DNA of 22,542 nt from NCBI GenBank assembly GCA_002408385.1, contig DHSB01000085.1:8864-31405 (forward strand), written 5' to 3'. The stretch comes from Myxococcales bacterium UBA5297. Lineage in GTDB: Bacteria > Myxococcota > Myxococcia > Myxococcales > UBA5297. Under the pieces are notes generated by a model, which did not search any database, was not told where the DNA came from, and worked only from the letters and a program-made list of their open reading frames with translations. How positions within the stretch are numbered: position 1 is the stretch's first letter; each line of letters starts with the position of its first letter. Both the position numbers and the translations under genes were made by a program. Below, piece by piece: positions 15,085 through 22,542 of the stretch.

Positions 15085-16002
15085 ATGTCCAGCACCCCTG
15101 AGCCCCACGGCTTGCTGCTCGAAAAGGAATTCATCGCCCCCAAGGTGACCCGCTACGTGATCAAGGCGCCCGAGATCGCGCGGCGCCGGCGCCCGGGGCA
15201 GTTCGTCATCCTGCGCATGCGCGAGGACGGCGAGCGCATCCCCTTGACCATCGGCGACGCCGACGCCGAGCGGGGAACCATCACCCTGGTCGCCCAGGAG
15301 GTCGGCAAGAGCACCGCCGAGATGGCGCACCTGATGCGCGTCGGCGATCGCTTCGCCGACGTGCTCGGGCCGCTCGGCATGCCCACGCACATCGAGAAGT
15401 ACGGGCGCGTGCTCACCGTCGGCGGCGGCATCGGCGTCGCGCCGGTCCACCCGATAGCCCAGGGCCTGCGCCAGGCGGGCAACGAGGTGGTCGGCATCCT
15501 CGGCGCGCGCACCAAGGAGCTGATCATCATGGAGCCCGAGATGCGCCGGGCCTGCGACCGGGTCCGCATCGTCACCGACGACGGCTCCTATGGCGACAAG
15601 GGGTTTGTCACCGACGCCATCAAGGCCGAGGTCGCCGAGCACGGCAAGCCCGACCTGGTCGTGGCCATCGGGCCGCTGGTGATGATGCGCGGGGTCGCCT
15701 CGCTCACCAAGGAGCTTGGAATCCGCACGCTCGTCAGCCTCAACCCGGTGATGGTCGACGGCACCGGGATGTGCGGGGGCTGCCGGGTGACGGTCGGCGG
15801 CAAGACCCGCTTCGTCTGCGTCGACGGGCCGGAGTTCGACGCGCACGAGGTCGACTTCGACGAGCTTCTGCGGCGCCAGCGCTTCTACGTACCGCAGGAG
15901 AAGGCGAGCTACGAAGCCTTTCAGAAGGAGCACGGCCACCCGGCACACGAGTGCCGGATGGTGCGGATGGCCGAAGCGGCCCGAGAGCCGGGAGAGCAAT
16001 GA
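15085..16002 (+). CDS. nfnA: FAD/NAD-binding [2Fe-2S] subunit of NfnAB/SudAB-type oxidoreductase (NfnA, SudB)
   Basis: This 305-residue subunit belongs to the ferredoxin-NADP reductase/PyrK group. RRRRPGQFVILRMRE and ERIPLTIGDAD form the FAD site, VLTVGGGIGVAPVHPIAQGL the nucleotide-binding loop. Near the end is a [2Fe-2S] motif, Asp225, Cys230, Cys233 and Cys245 (DGTGMCGGC and RFVCVDGP). Three Cys and one Asp ligand is the arrangement reported for Nfn. ATG 15085 follows GAGGAG by four bases. The stop overlaps the next start (ATGA), so the two subunits are coupled. With the partner it would exchange electrons between NADH, NADPH and ferredoxin; without biochemistry a sulfide dehydrogenase role (SudB) remains possible. 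Confidence 0.85.
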   Translation: MSSTPEPHGLLLEKEFIAPKVTRYVIKAPEIARRRRPGQFVILRMREDGERIPLTIGDADAERGTITLVAQEVGKSTAEMAHLMRVGDRFADVLGPLGMPTHIEKYGRVLTVGGGIGVAPVHPIAQGLRQAGNEVVGILGARTKELIIMEPEMRRACDRVRIVTDDGSYGDKGFVTDAIKAEVAEHGKPDLVVAIGPLVMMRGVASLTKELGIRTLVSLNPVMVDGTGMCGGCRVTVGGKTRFVCVDGPEFDAHEVDFDELLRRQRFYVPQEKASYEAFQKEHGHPAHECRMVRMAEAAREPGEQ

Positions 16003-17489
16003 TGAGCGAGTCCAAGCAGGCACCCCAGAACCCTGCCATCGAATTCCCGGAGCGAGGCGAGCCGGCGCTTACGCCCAAGCAGCGCATGGCCATCCCGCGC
16101 CAGCCGATGCCCGAGCAGCCCGCGGAGGTGCGCAGCCGCAACTTCCTCGAGGTCAACCAGGGCCTGTCCGCCGAGGCGGCGCGCATGGAGGCCCTGCGCT
16201 GCATCCAGTGCAAAGACCCCAAGTGCAGGCAGGGCTGCCCGGTGGGCATCAATATCCCGGCCTTCGTCAAGAAGGTCGCCGAGGGCGATTTCGCCGAAGG
16301 GGTGCGCATCCTCAAGCGCGACAACGCCCTGCCCGCGGTCTGCGGGCGCGTCTGTCCGCAGGAGGGGCAGTGCGAGAAGGTCTGCACCCTCGGCAAGAAG
16401 GGTGAGCCGGTCGCCATCGGGCGCATCGAGCGCTTCCTCGCCGACTGGGAGCGCGAGCACGACCGCGAGCCGATAGTCGCCGGGCCCGCGACGGGCAAGA
16501 AGGTCGCCATCGTCGGCGCCGGCCCGGCCGGGCTGACCGCGGCGGCCGACCTGGTGCGCCTGGGCCACGAGGTCCATCTGTTCGAGGCGCTCCATCGCGC
16601 CGGCGGCGTGCTCGTCTACGGCATCCCGGAGTTCCGGCTCCCCAAGCGGATCGTCCACGACGAGGTGCGCCAGCTCGAGACCGCAGGGGTGCGCCTGCAC
16701 ACCAGCGTGGTCGTCGGCCAGACGGTCACCATGGACGAGCTGCACGAGCGCTTCGACGCCATCTTCGTGGCCACCGGCGCCGGGCTGCCCAACTTCATGG
16801 ACCTGCCGGGCGAGAACCTCAACGGCGTCTACTCGGCCAACGAGTACCTCACCCGCGTCAACCTGATGCGCGCCTATGACTTCCCCCACGCCGACACCCC
16901 GGTCGCCCGCAGCCGCAGCGTCGCGGTCGTCGGCGGCGGTAACGTGGCGATGGACGCGGCGCGCACCGCCAAGCGGCTGGGCGCCGAGCACGTCTACCTC
17001 GTCTATCGGCGCACCCGCGCCGAGATGCCCGCGCGGCTCGAGGAGGTCCATCACGCCGAAGAGGAGGGGATCGAGTTTCTCTTCCTGCACAACCCGGTAC
17101 GCTACGAGGGCGACGCACAGGGCCGGGTCAACAAGGCCGTCCTGCAGAAGATGGCGCTCGGTGAGCCCGACGCGAGCGGGCGCCGGCGGCCGGTGGCGAC
17201 CGACGAGACGGTCGAGCTGGAGGTCGACACCGCGGTCGTGGCCATCGGCAACGGGCCCAACCCGCTGGTGCCGCGCACCACCCCGGGGCTGCGGACCAAG
17301 CGGTGGGGAAACATCCTCGCGGAGAAGGGCAGCGGCCGCACCAGCCTCAAGGCGGTCTGGGCTGGCGGCGACATCGTGCTCGGCGCGGCGACGGTCATCC
17401 TCGCGATGGGAGCCGGACGCGCCGCCGCCCGGTCGATCGACGAGTACCTGCGCACCGGCGAGTGGCCCGAGGTGACGCTGGAGGAGTAG
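15999..17489 (+). CDS. nfnB: NADPH-binding flavoprotein subunit of NfnAB/SudAB (glutamate synthase beta-like)
   Basis: This 496-residue subunit has an N-terminal domain with two cluster motifs: Cys68, 71, 76, 80 (CIQCKDPKCRQGCP) and Cys115, 119, 125, 129 (CGRVCPQEGQCEKVC). FAD-binding GAGPAG follows at 173-178, and NADPH-binding VVGGGNVAMDAARTAKRLGA later; the C-terminal FAD motif is AVWAGGDIVLGAATVILAMG. This is the gltD/GltA/NfnB family. Pairing with nfnA directly upstream, by ATGA overlap at 15999, points to the Nfn transhydrogenase rather than glutamate synthase, as no large GltB subunit is visible. Two consecutive ATG codons begin the frame; either may be used. Confidence 0.87.
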   Translation: MMSESKQAPQNPAIEFPERGEPALTPKQRMAIPRQPMPEQPAEVRSRNFLEVNQGLSAEAARMEALRCIQCKDPKCRQGCPVGINIPAFVKKVAEGDFAEGVRILKRDNALPAVCGRVCPQEGQCEKVCTLGKKGEPVAIGRIERFLADWEREHDREPIVAGPATGKKVAIVGAGPAGLTAAADLVRLGHEVHLFEALHRAGGVLVYGIPEFRLPKRIVHDEVRQLETAGVRLHTSVVVGQTVTMDELHERFDAIFVATGAGLPNFMDLPGENLNGVYSANEYLTRVNLMRAYDFPHADTPVARSRSVAVVGGGNVAMDAARTAKRLGAEHVYLVYRRTRAEMPARLEEVHHAEEEGIEFLFLHNPVRYEGDAQGRVNKAVLQKMALGEPDASGRRRPVATDETVELEVDTAVVAIGNGPNPLVPRTTPGLRTKRWGNILAEKGSGRTSLKAVWAGGDIVLGAATVILAMGAGRAAARSIDEYLRTGEWPEVTLEE

Positions 17490-17529
17490 GCGGGGTCACT
17501 GCCTCGCCTGGTCGAGCCCTTCGACGAGA

Positions 17530-17555
17530 CCGCGCGCCGGGGCAACGGCGCGCGG
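17530..17555. terminator. Bidirectional terminator-like hairpin between nfnB and ppx
   Basis: CCGCGCGCCG and CGGCGCGCGG form a perfect 10-bp stem around GGGCAA. It sits in the 94-base gap between convergent genes. Neither side has a U-run, so it may work with Rho or as a 3' stabiliser. Confidence 0.5.
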
Positions 17556-17583
17556 CCGGACATATCGCGGCGCGCCCCTCGGT

Positions 17584-18621
17584 CTACGCGGTTTCGCGGG
17601 TGCCGCGCTTGCGCGCCGGCTGCGGTGGCTGCGGCGAGCGGGGCGGTTGCGGCGGCTCGGTCCGAGGCTCAGGCATCTGCGGCGGCGGTCCGAGCCGCTC
17701 GATCTCGTCGAGCATCAGCCCGTCGCGCAGGCCCCGGCGTACCACCTTGATCGAGCGCGCGCGCAGGTAGCTGCAGATCTCCTGCAAGAGCAGCGCGCCC
17801 GCCACGACGATCTCGGCGCGCCGCTCCTCTATCCCGCGGGTGACCCGGCGCTGGGCGAGGGTCATCGTCCGCAGCGTCACGCAGGCCCGATCCAGCTCAC
17901 GGGCGGTAAAGCTCGAACGTAAGTGTCCCGCCTTCCGGTGGGCGCTCGGGCGCCGCCGGATGAAATTGGCGAGCGCGCCGATGGTCCCCGCGCTGCCGAT
18001 GACCGCGCCGCAGCGGGGAATCTGAAGCGGGTCGAGCCTGAGGCCGAGCTCGCGGCGCACGTGCGTCCGCAGCCGGTGCTCGTCCTCGGCGAGAAGAGGG
18101 TCGCTCTTGCAGTAGACCTCGGTCAGGCGCACCGAGCCGAGGGGCAGCGAGCCCGAGAAGCCAATCTGGCCGTGGTCGACGATGCTCAACTCGGTCGAGC
18201 CACCGCCGATGTCCAAGAGCGCCACCCGGCTCCCAGGCGCCTCGAAACCAGACAGCACGCCCCGGGCGATCAGCCGCGCTTCTTGGACACCGGTGATGAC
18301 TTCGACACGCAGACCGGTCGTGCGCTCGACCGCGCGGGCGAACTCCTCGCCGTTGGCCGCTTCGCGCACCGCGCTGGTGGCCACCGCGCGCACGCGCACG
18401 GCCCCGTGGCGCCGGGCGGTCTCGGCATAGCGGGCGAGCGTCTGAAGGGCCCTCTGCGAGGCGTCCTTGGACAAGGTGCCGGTGCGAAAGGCGTCTTCGC
18501 CCAGCCGCACCGGCTCGCGCTCGTCGTGCACGATGCGAAAGCCCCCGTCCTCGAAGACGCGCGCGACCTGCAGGCGAATCGCATTCGAGCCGAGGTCGAT
18601 GACTCCCAGGTGCGTCCACAC
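17584..18621 (-). CDS. ppx: Exopolyphosphatase/guanosine pentaphosphatase family (Ppx/GppA)
   Basis: This is an ASKHA-fold phosphatase of 345 residues from GTG 18621 (361 if the earlier GTG at 18669 is used). I prefer 18621 because AAAAAGGGG lies five bases upstream and the other has none. Motifs: GVIDLGSNAIRL (phosphate-1), VATSAVREAANG, ITGVQEARLIARGVL with the presumed catalytic Glu, LLDIGGGSTELSI (phosphate-2) and IGSAGTIGALA. It lacks the C-terminal HD domain of long Ppx/GppA proteins. The tail is an unusual Pro-rich segment ending KRGTRETA. It would hydrolyse polyphosphate or pppGpp; I cannot tell which. It is convergent with nfnB. Confidence 0.88.
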   Translation of the reverse strand: MWTHLGVIDLGSNAIRLQVARVFEDGGFRIVHDEREPVRLGEDAFRTGTLSKDASQRALQTLARYAETARRHGAVRVRAVATSAVREAANGEEFARAVERTTGLRVEVITGVQEARLIARGVLSGFEAPGSRVALLDIGGGSTELSIVDHGQIGFSGSLPLGSVRLTEVYCKSDPLLAEDEHRLRTHVRRELGLRLDPLQIPRCGAVIGSAGTIGALANFIRRRPSAHRKAGHLRSSFTARELDRACVTLRTMTLAQRRVTRGIEERRAEIVVAGALLLQEICSYLRARSIKVVRRGLRDGLMLDEIERLGPPPQMPEPRTEPPQPPRSPQPPQPARKRGTRETA

Positions 18622-18669
18622 ACTGGCCCCTTTTTCAGCACTCAGGCGCAGGGTGTTTCGACGCGTCAC

Positions 18670-19166
18670 GGGACAACCAGTCGCCGGCCGTCTCGTCGCC
18701 GGAAAAGGAGTGGAGTGAAGCCTGGCGGCCCGGGATGGAGGCTGTGAAGGACGACCGGAGCAGGACCTACGTCTTCTCTGTCGGGAGGTGCAAAGGGCGC
18801 TTGACTCTTAGCCCACGCCCGCGCGAGCGGTCAAGAAGCCGGCCGTGCCGCCGCGCGAAGGCATGGGCAGCGGCAGGGAGTGCAAGGGCGCGAAATAGCG
18901 GTGGTTTGTGACAGCCCAACTCAGCGCCCGCGGGCCTGTGCCGGGGCTCGATATCCCGAGCGGCGAGGTCCTTGCCAGACTGGCAAATGGAGGCGGCTCA
19001 GGCAGCGGCCGAGAAGCCTCGGCGTCTTCCGAGCGCACTGCCGACGGCTTGGCCTGGGGCCTGGAGTCGGGCGTCAAAAGCCCCGGCAACCTTGGTTGGT
19101 TGGGGCTCGCCCGGACAGAAAGAGGAGCCCGCCCGCCTGCCTTCTTCAAGCGATTCAGGAAAGCTG
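18670..19166. other. Gap upstream of ppx without a recognised gene
   Basis: About 500 bases between the ppx start and the terminator of the CBM-like gene contain no recognisable protein. Short frames on both strands are uneven in composition and lack ribosome sites. The ppx promoter should be in it; I could not locate one. Confidence 0.45.
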
Positions 19167-19193
19167 CACCAGGCCCCAAGGCGGGGCCTGGTG
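19167..19193 (-). terminator. Rho-independent-like terminator of the CBM25-like gene
   Basis: CACCAGGCCCC (19167-19177) and GGGGCCTGGTG (19183-19193) form a perfect 11-bp stem with a five-base loop. Read on the minus strand it starts 11 bases after the stop codon, and a short T-rich stretch (CAGCTTTCC) follows. A long U-run is missing. Confidence 0.6.
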
Positions 19194-19204
19194 GCGAACC
19201 CTAG

Positions 19205-19621
19205 CTAGTGGGCACTGACTTCGCCGGTCTTGGTGTCGAGGACGTAGCAGCCGTACGGCTTTCCGGCGTTGTCCCAGATCTCCTGACCTGCGCGCCCGAT
19301 GACCGTGTAGAAGGCGAAGGTGGCGCCGTCGATGGGGGTGCCCGCCTCCAGGACGATTCGTGCGGTCGCCCGGTTGCCGTCACGGGCCATCAGGACATCG
19401 CGGGTCTGCAGCCAGTCGGTTCCCTCTCGCCGCTCGCCGAGGCGAATCCAGATCGGGTCGTAGCTCGTCAGGGGCCCGGTGTACTGGACGAGCAGAACCC
19501 CGCCCCCCTTGCCATCGGGCGAGAAGCTGGCCTGAACGTGAGAGGGGCCGGCGAAATCGGGCCGGGGCTCGTTGCGCTCGAAGGCGGGGCTGTTTGACCG
19601 GTTGCTCGAGCGGCTCGCCAT
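19205..19621 (-). CDS. Small protein resembling a CBM25/CBM53-type glycan-binding domain
   Basis: This 138-residue protein starts at ATG 19621, six bases after AGGAGG; the longer frame is not supported. The first 25 residues are polar and Asn/Ser-rich. The rest looks like one beta-sandwich: VLLVQYTGPL, PIWIRLGERREGTDWLQTRDVLM, ATARIVLEAG, then ATFAFYTVI and EIWDNAGKPYGCYVLD. The order (W-containing strand, FxFY strand, WDN-G-Y turn) recalls CBM25/CBM53 starch-binding domains, which have WDNN-G-Y. No signal peptide is present, so it would act in the cytoplasm, possibly on glycogen. The assignment is from pattern memory only. Confidence 0.7.
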   Translation of the reverse strand: MASRSSNRSNSPAFERNEPRPDFAGPSHVQASFSPDGKGGGVLLVQYTGPLTSYDPIWIRLGERREGTDWLQTRDVLMARDGNRATARIVLEAGTPIDGATFAFYTVIGRAGQEIWDNAGKPYGCYVLDTKTGEVSAH

Positions 19622-20337
19622 GATCGACCTCCTGCGGAAGGCGGTGACTCTAGCATGAGCGCTCGCCGGGCATGAAACCTGGCATCCGCCCGGCAAACAA
19701 TCGAATGTCACCTCTCTGACGGACCGGAATTCTCGACGACCGGAGCGTTGCGGTCCGGGCTCTCTTCGCCCTCTCGGCGGCTGGCCGATTTGGAACAGGA
19801 ATCGCCGGCGAGAGGTGAAGATGTGTCGAAAAATCCTTCGAGCGATCTCCGGTCAACCCGACCCCCTTCGACAGGCACAGGCCGGGCCTCGGCCGGGAAC
19901 CCGAGCGATCGGTCACAGGTCGGCAGGGGCGCATAGCAACGCGCCCGTCGACGAATCGACACGAAGGCCCGGAGCGCCAGCCTTCGTGCTTGCGGCCCGG
20001 TGGATTCGCCACGCCGGCAGAGGCCGGTCCTCCGGAATCGCGCTGCCGCGCAACGAATCTTGAGGCTCGTAGTTCGGGAGGCCGAGCTTGCGAGGCCGAA
20101 GTCGGGCCCATCGACTCCGCCTCCCGCGTTCCTCGGGAGGCTACGCTCGGGCTGAGCCGGTGGCGAGCCGAGGTCAGGGTGATTTCGCGGCAGACCTTGA
20201 GGCAAGAGCAGAGGAGCCTGCTGCCCTGGTCGGCGAGAGCAACTGGCGGTGCCTACTCCGCGGCAACACCTTTTCCGGAGGCGAGGCGATTCATCGGGCG
20301 GGCCGTGGCCCACGGCCGCGGAACGGATAGGTGCGCG
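19622..20337. other. Large intergenic gap containing composite repeat A5
   Basis: These 716 bases between the CBM25-like and DUF2795 genes (divergent) are mainly a composite dispersed repeat (19816-20201). The rest contains no recognised gene; the last 130 bases should hold the DUF2795 promoter. Confidence 0.5.
19816..20201 (+). repeat. Dispersed MITE-like element, composite copy A5 with internal B segment
   Basis: Left end TGAAGATGTGTCGAAAAATC then CTTCGAGCGATCTCCGGTC. Positions about 19884-20061 are the B segment shared with 7779-7937. From TAGTTCGGGAGGCCGAGCTT the A-type right half resumes, with the hairpin CTCCCGCGTTCCTCGGGAGG, and ends at GATTTCGCGGCAGACCTTGAG. The terminal inverted repeats agree at 13 of 19 positions. 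It looks like an A element with a second repeat inside. Confidence 0.75.
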
Positions 20338-20742
20338 ATGGCCGACAAGGAACACGAGGGCGAGATGACGGTGAAGGAAGCGGGCCGCCTGGGCGGCAAG
20401 AAGGTCCAGCACGAGCGCGACCTGCGCGACCGTAAGGAGGTTCGCCACGAGGCTTACGACAAGCCCGGCCCGGCCAAGGGCGAGGCCTACGGCATCGCGG
20501 CGATAACGCAGGCGCTCGAAGGGCTCGACTTCCCGGCGACCAAGGACGACCTGCTCGAGCGCGCGGGCAACCAGACTATCGAGTACCGCAAGGGCCAACC
20601 GGTGACGCTGCGCCGCATCATCGAGGACCTCGAGGAGAGCGAGTTCCCCTCGATGGCCAACGTGGTGCACGCGGTCAGCGGCGCGCTCAAAGAGGAAGGC
20701 CTGAGCTCGGCGGCGCACGAGGAGCCGACGGCACACGCGTAG
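20338..20742 (+). CDS. DUF2795-domain protein with N-terminal GRLGGKK motif
   Basis: This 134-residue acidic/basic soluble protein starts at ATG 20338. The N-terminal part is very charged (KEAGRLGGKKVQHERDLRDRKEVRHEAYDK). The C-terminal half reads IAAITQALEGLDFPATKDDLLERAG through FPSMANVVHAVSGAL, which fits DUF2795, a small helical domain of unknown function found in stress-related proteins. The GGKK motif recalls the KGG stress-protein repeat, but only once. There is no signal peptide. The frame is open well upstream, where it runs through the repeat, but this is not coding. The role is unknown. Confidence 0.75.
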   Translation: MADKEHEGEMTVKEAGRLGGKKVQHERDLRDRKEVRHEAYDKPGPAKGEAYGIAAITQALEGLDFPATKDDLLERAGNQTIEYRKGQPVTLRRIIEDLEESEFPSMANVVHAVSGALKEEGLSSAAHEEPTAHA

Positions 20743-20890
20743 AGGGCGGCCGAGGCATCGGGCTTTGGCGCGGTCTGCCGGGCCTCACGCTCAGCCGGAG
20801 CGGCAATGGGCGCGGCGCTCGAGCCGCGAAGGGCCGGGCCTTCGGATGCGCTGCTCCGCGCCCCGGACGACTGGGCCGGGAAACGGCGGG

Positions 20891-22306
20891 CTATTGTGGA
20901 GATCGAACCTTCCAGAGCTTGAGCATGTCGGTCTGGAAAGGTTCGTTGCCGAGGGTCATGCCGAAGGTGATGGCAATGTCGTCGCCCGGCACGACCGCCT
21001 TGCATTCGAGCAGCTTGCGCTCGGCCTGTTCGACGACGCCGGCGACGCCGGTGACCCAGTCGCCGTAGACAGGCGTGACGCCCCAGTAGAGAGCGAGGCG
21101 GTTGAGGACCCTGGTGTGCCTCGAGAAGGCGATGACCGCTGCGCGGGGCCGATAAGCGCTCATCAGCGCGGCTGACCTTCCGGACTCGGTGTAGACCGCG
21201 ATCGCCGCGAGCCCCATCTCGTCGCCGATCTCGTCGACGGCGGCCGCGACGGAGTTGGAGAAGGTGTGCTCGCGCACGTAGGGGCGCTTGTCGAGGGAGA
21301 CGAGGTAGTACTCGCTGCGTTCGATCTCGTCGATGATCCGCGCCAGCGTCTGAACCGCCTTGACCGGATAGTCGCCTATCGAGGTCTCGGCCGAGAGCAT
21401 CACCGCATCGGTACCGTCGAGCACGGCGTTGGCGACGTCGGAGACCTCGGCGCGGGTGGGCTGGGGGTTGTGGACCATCGAGTCGAGCATCTGCGTCGCG
21501 GTGATGGCGGGCTTGGCCCCGAGCTTCACGTCGTAAAGGAGGCGCTTCTGGATCAGCGGCACCTTCTCGTGGCCTGCCTCGACCCCGAGGTCCCCTCGGG
21601 CCACCATCGCGCCGTCGGCGGCCTCGAGCACCTCGTCGAGGAGGAGAACCGCTTCGGGCTTTTCGATCTTGGCAATGACCGGAGTGCTTCCCGCCAGCGC
21701 CTTCGCCTGGCGGAGGTCATCGGCCGAGCGCACGAACGAGAGGGCGAAGAAGTCGACCCCAAGCTCCAGCCCAAAGCGCAGGTCCTGCTCGTCCTTCTCG
21801 GTGAGAGCGGGCGTCGACAGCTTCGAGCCCGGCAGGTTCATGCCCTTCTTGTCCTTGAGCGTGCCCCCGGTGGCGACCCGGCACCGAACGTCGCCTCCCG
21901 CGATGGCCTCGACTCTCAGCTCGAGGAGGCCGTCGTCGAGCAGGATGGGGTCGCCCGGCTTCACGTCCCGCGCGAGCGGCAGGTAGGAGTGCGGAACGCG
22001 CCGCGGGGTGCCAAGCACCTGCTCGCAGGTGAGCACGACCTCAGCGCCCGGCTCGAGCGCGACCGCGCCGTTCTCCATCCTCCCGACGCGAATCTTCGGA
22101 CCGCACAGGTCGAGCAGCACCGCGACGGGCCGGCCGACGCGGCGGGCCGCCTCGCGGACGTCCTCGTACATGCGCCGATGGCTCGCGTGGTCACCATGCG
22201 AGAGGTTGAGGCGGGCGACGTCCATGCCCGCTTCGATCATCTCCACCAGGCGATCGATGCCAGTGGTCGAAGGGCCGAGGGTGCAGACGATCTTGACCTT
22301 GCGCAT
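20891..22306 (-). CDS. pyk: Pyruvate kinase
   Basis: This 471-residue glycolytic enzyme transfers phosphate from phosphoenolpyruvate to ADP. The length equals that of Escherichia coli PykF (470). ATG 22306 follows AGGAGG by about eight bases; a longer frame upstream is not supported. Motifs: TLGPS near the start, ARLNLSHG at 31-38 (Arg32, Asn34, Ser36), LDLCGPKIR, DDGLLEL, MNLPG, VIAKIEKPEA with the catalytic Lys, and ITATQMLDSM and DVANAVLDGTDAVMLSAETSIGDYPVKAV. The C-terminal allosteric domain is complete. It is divergent from the truncated gene at 22458 and convergent with the DUF2795 gene. Confidence 0.95.
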   Translation of the reverse strand: MRKVKIVCTLGPSTTGIDRLVEMIEAGMDVARLNLSHGDHASHRRMYEDVREAARRVGRPVAVLLDLCGPKIRVGRMENGAVALEPGAEVVLTCEQVLGTPRRVPHSYLPLARDVKPGDPILLDDGLLELRVEAIAGGDVRCRVATGGTLKDKKGMNLPGSKLSTPALTEKDEQDLRFGLELGVDFFALSFVRSADDLRQAKALAGSTPVIAKIEKPEAVLLLDEVLEAADGAMVARGDLGVEAGHEKVPLIQKRLLYDVKLGAKPAITATQMLDSMVHNPQPTRAEVSDVANAVLDGTDAVMLSAETSIGDYPVKAVQTLARIIDEIERSEYYLVSLDKRPYVREHTFSNSVAAAVDEIGDEMGLAAIAVYTESGRSAALMSAYRPRAAVIAFSRHTRVLNRLALYWGVTPVYGDWVTGVAGVVEQAERKLLECKAVVPGDDIAITFGMTLGNEPFQTDMLKLWKVRSPQ

Positions 22307-22457
22307 CGCGAAGGGCCTCCTGTTTCGCGCGGGCATCGTGGCAGAAGGGTCTGCCTTCAACAAGACGGCCGCATGCCGGTCCGCTCTTTGCCGGTGGCCC
22401 ACCTCTCGCGGCTCGGATATGTCTGCGCACGAGCGCGACGGAAACGGAGGCGAGACG

Positions 22458-22542
22458 ATGGCGAAGACGCTAGGAGAGCAGCCCGCCGGCCGGGCGCGCA
22501 CCCCCTCGACATCCGCGCCATCGCACCCGCGGCAGGCGGCGG
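22458..22542 (+). CDS. Start of a gene of unknown function, cut by the window end
   Basis: An open frame from ATG 22458 has GGAGG seven bases upstream and runs to the window edge without a stop. The 28 visible residues (MAKTLGEQPAGRARTPSTSA, then PSHPRQAA) are low-complexity and give no family clue. It is divergent from pyk with a 151-base intergenic region. Confidence 0.55.
   Translation, partial: MAKTLGEQPAGRARTPSTSAPSHPRQAA

Noticed and set aside
18808..19179. A 123-codon minus-strand frame between the CBM25-like gene and ppx
   Set aside because: It overlaps the terminator hairpin of the CBM25-like gene, lacks a ribosome site, and looks like random Pro/Arg-rich sequence.
20825..20850. 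CGAAGG/CCTTCG hairpin between DUF2795 and pyk as a terminator
   Set aside because: Stem of only six pairs with no U-run; too weak to annotate.

Overview
The window is a stretch of GC-rich chromosome (strong GC bias at third codon positions, Shine-Dalgarno led starts, many short intergenic repeats). The gene set fits a Gram-negative deltaproteobacterium in the broad sense (Myxococcota or a relative): periplasmic parvulin chaperones with SurA, lipoproteins with clear lipoboxes, a small outer-membrane beta-barrel with a C-terminal phenylalanine, PdxA and a YkgJ-type protein. The taxonomic call is an inference. I see no rRNA, tRNA, CRISPR array, insertion sequence or phage gene.

Layout. Positions 1-1133 (minus) hold the N-terminal part of a tandem class III cyclase resembling mammalian soluble adenylyl cyclase. 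Positions 1134-2972 hold a repeat-bearing leader and a three-gene translationally coupled operon (unknown small protein, PPP-type phosphoesterase, unknown small protein). Positions 3222-4820 encode an odd protein with Hsp90-like GHKL motifs at the N-terminus and an HExxH zincin motif at the C-terminus. Then come a beta-barrel protein and a TPR/DUF1444-like protein (minus), and a divergent YkgJ-type protein (plus). Positions 8232-11509 carry three parvulin-type peptidyl-prolyl isomerases in a row: a membrane-anchored one, a lipoprotein and SurA. PdxA, often a neighbour of SurA, follows only after a Cys-rich lipoprotein (minus), a FruK-like kinase and a repeat-rich gap. Positions 15085-17489 encode an NfnAB/SudAB-type NAD(P)H:ferredoxin oxidoreductase pair. 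The right end has a Ppx/GppA phosphatase (minus), a CBM25-like small protein (minus), a DUF2795 protein (plus), pyruvate kinase (minus) and the first codons of a further gene (plus).

How the genes relate. The parvulins and SurA serve outer-membrane protein folding. FruK, pyruvate kinase, Nfn, the polyphosphate/ppGpp-type phosphatase and the glycan-binding-like protein belong to central carbon, redox and energy-storage metabolism.

The most unusual signal is not a gene. A family of short dispersed elements (about 140-175 bp in simple form) with imperfect terminal inverted repeats of about 20 bp lies in nearly every large intergenic gap (4872-5042, 10360-10517, 11563-11707, 13570-13741, composite copies at 7779-8032 and 19816-20201, and a remnant at 13283-13345). 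At two sites the stop codon of the adjacent gene appears to be supplied by the element terminus. A second, separate signal is a nested four-helix palindrome at 13408-13520 between fruK and pdxA.
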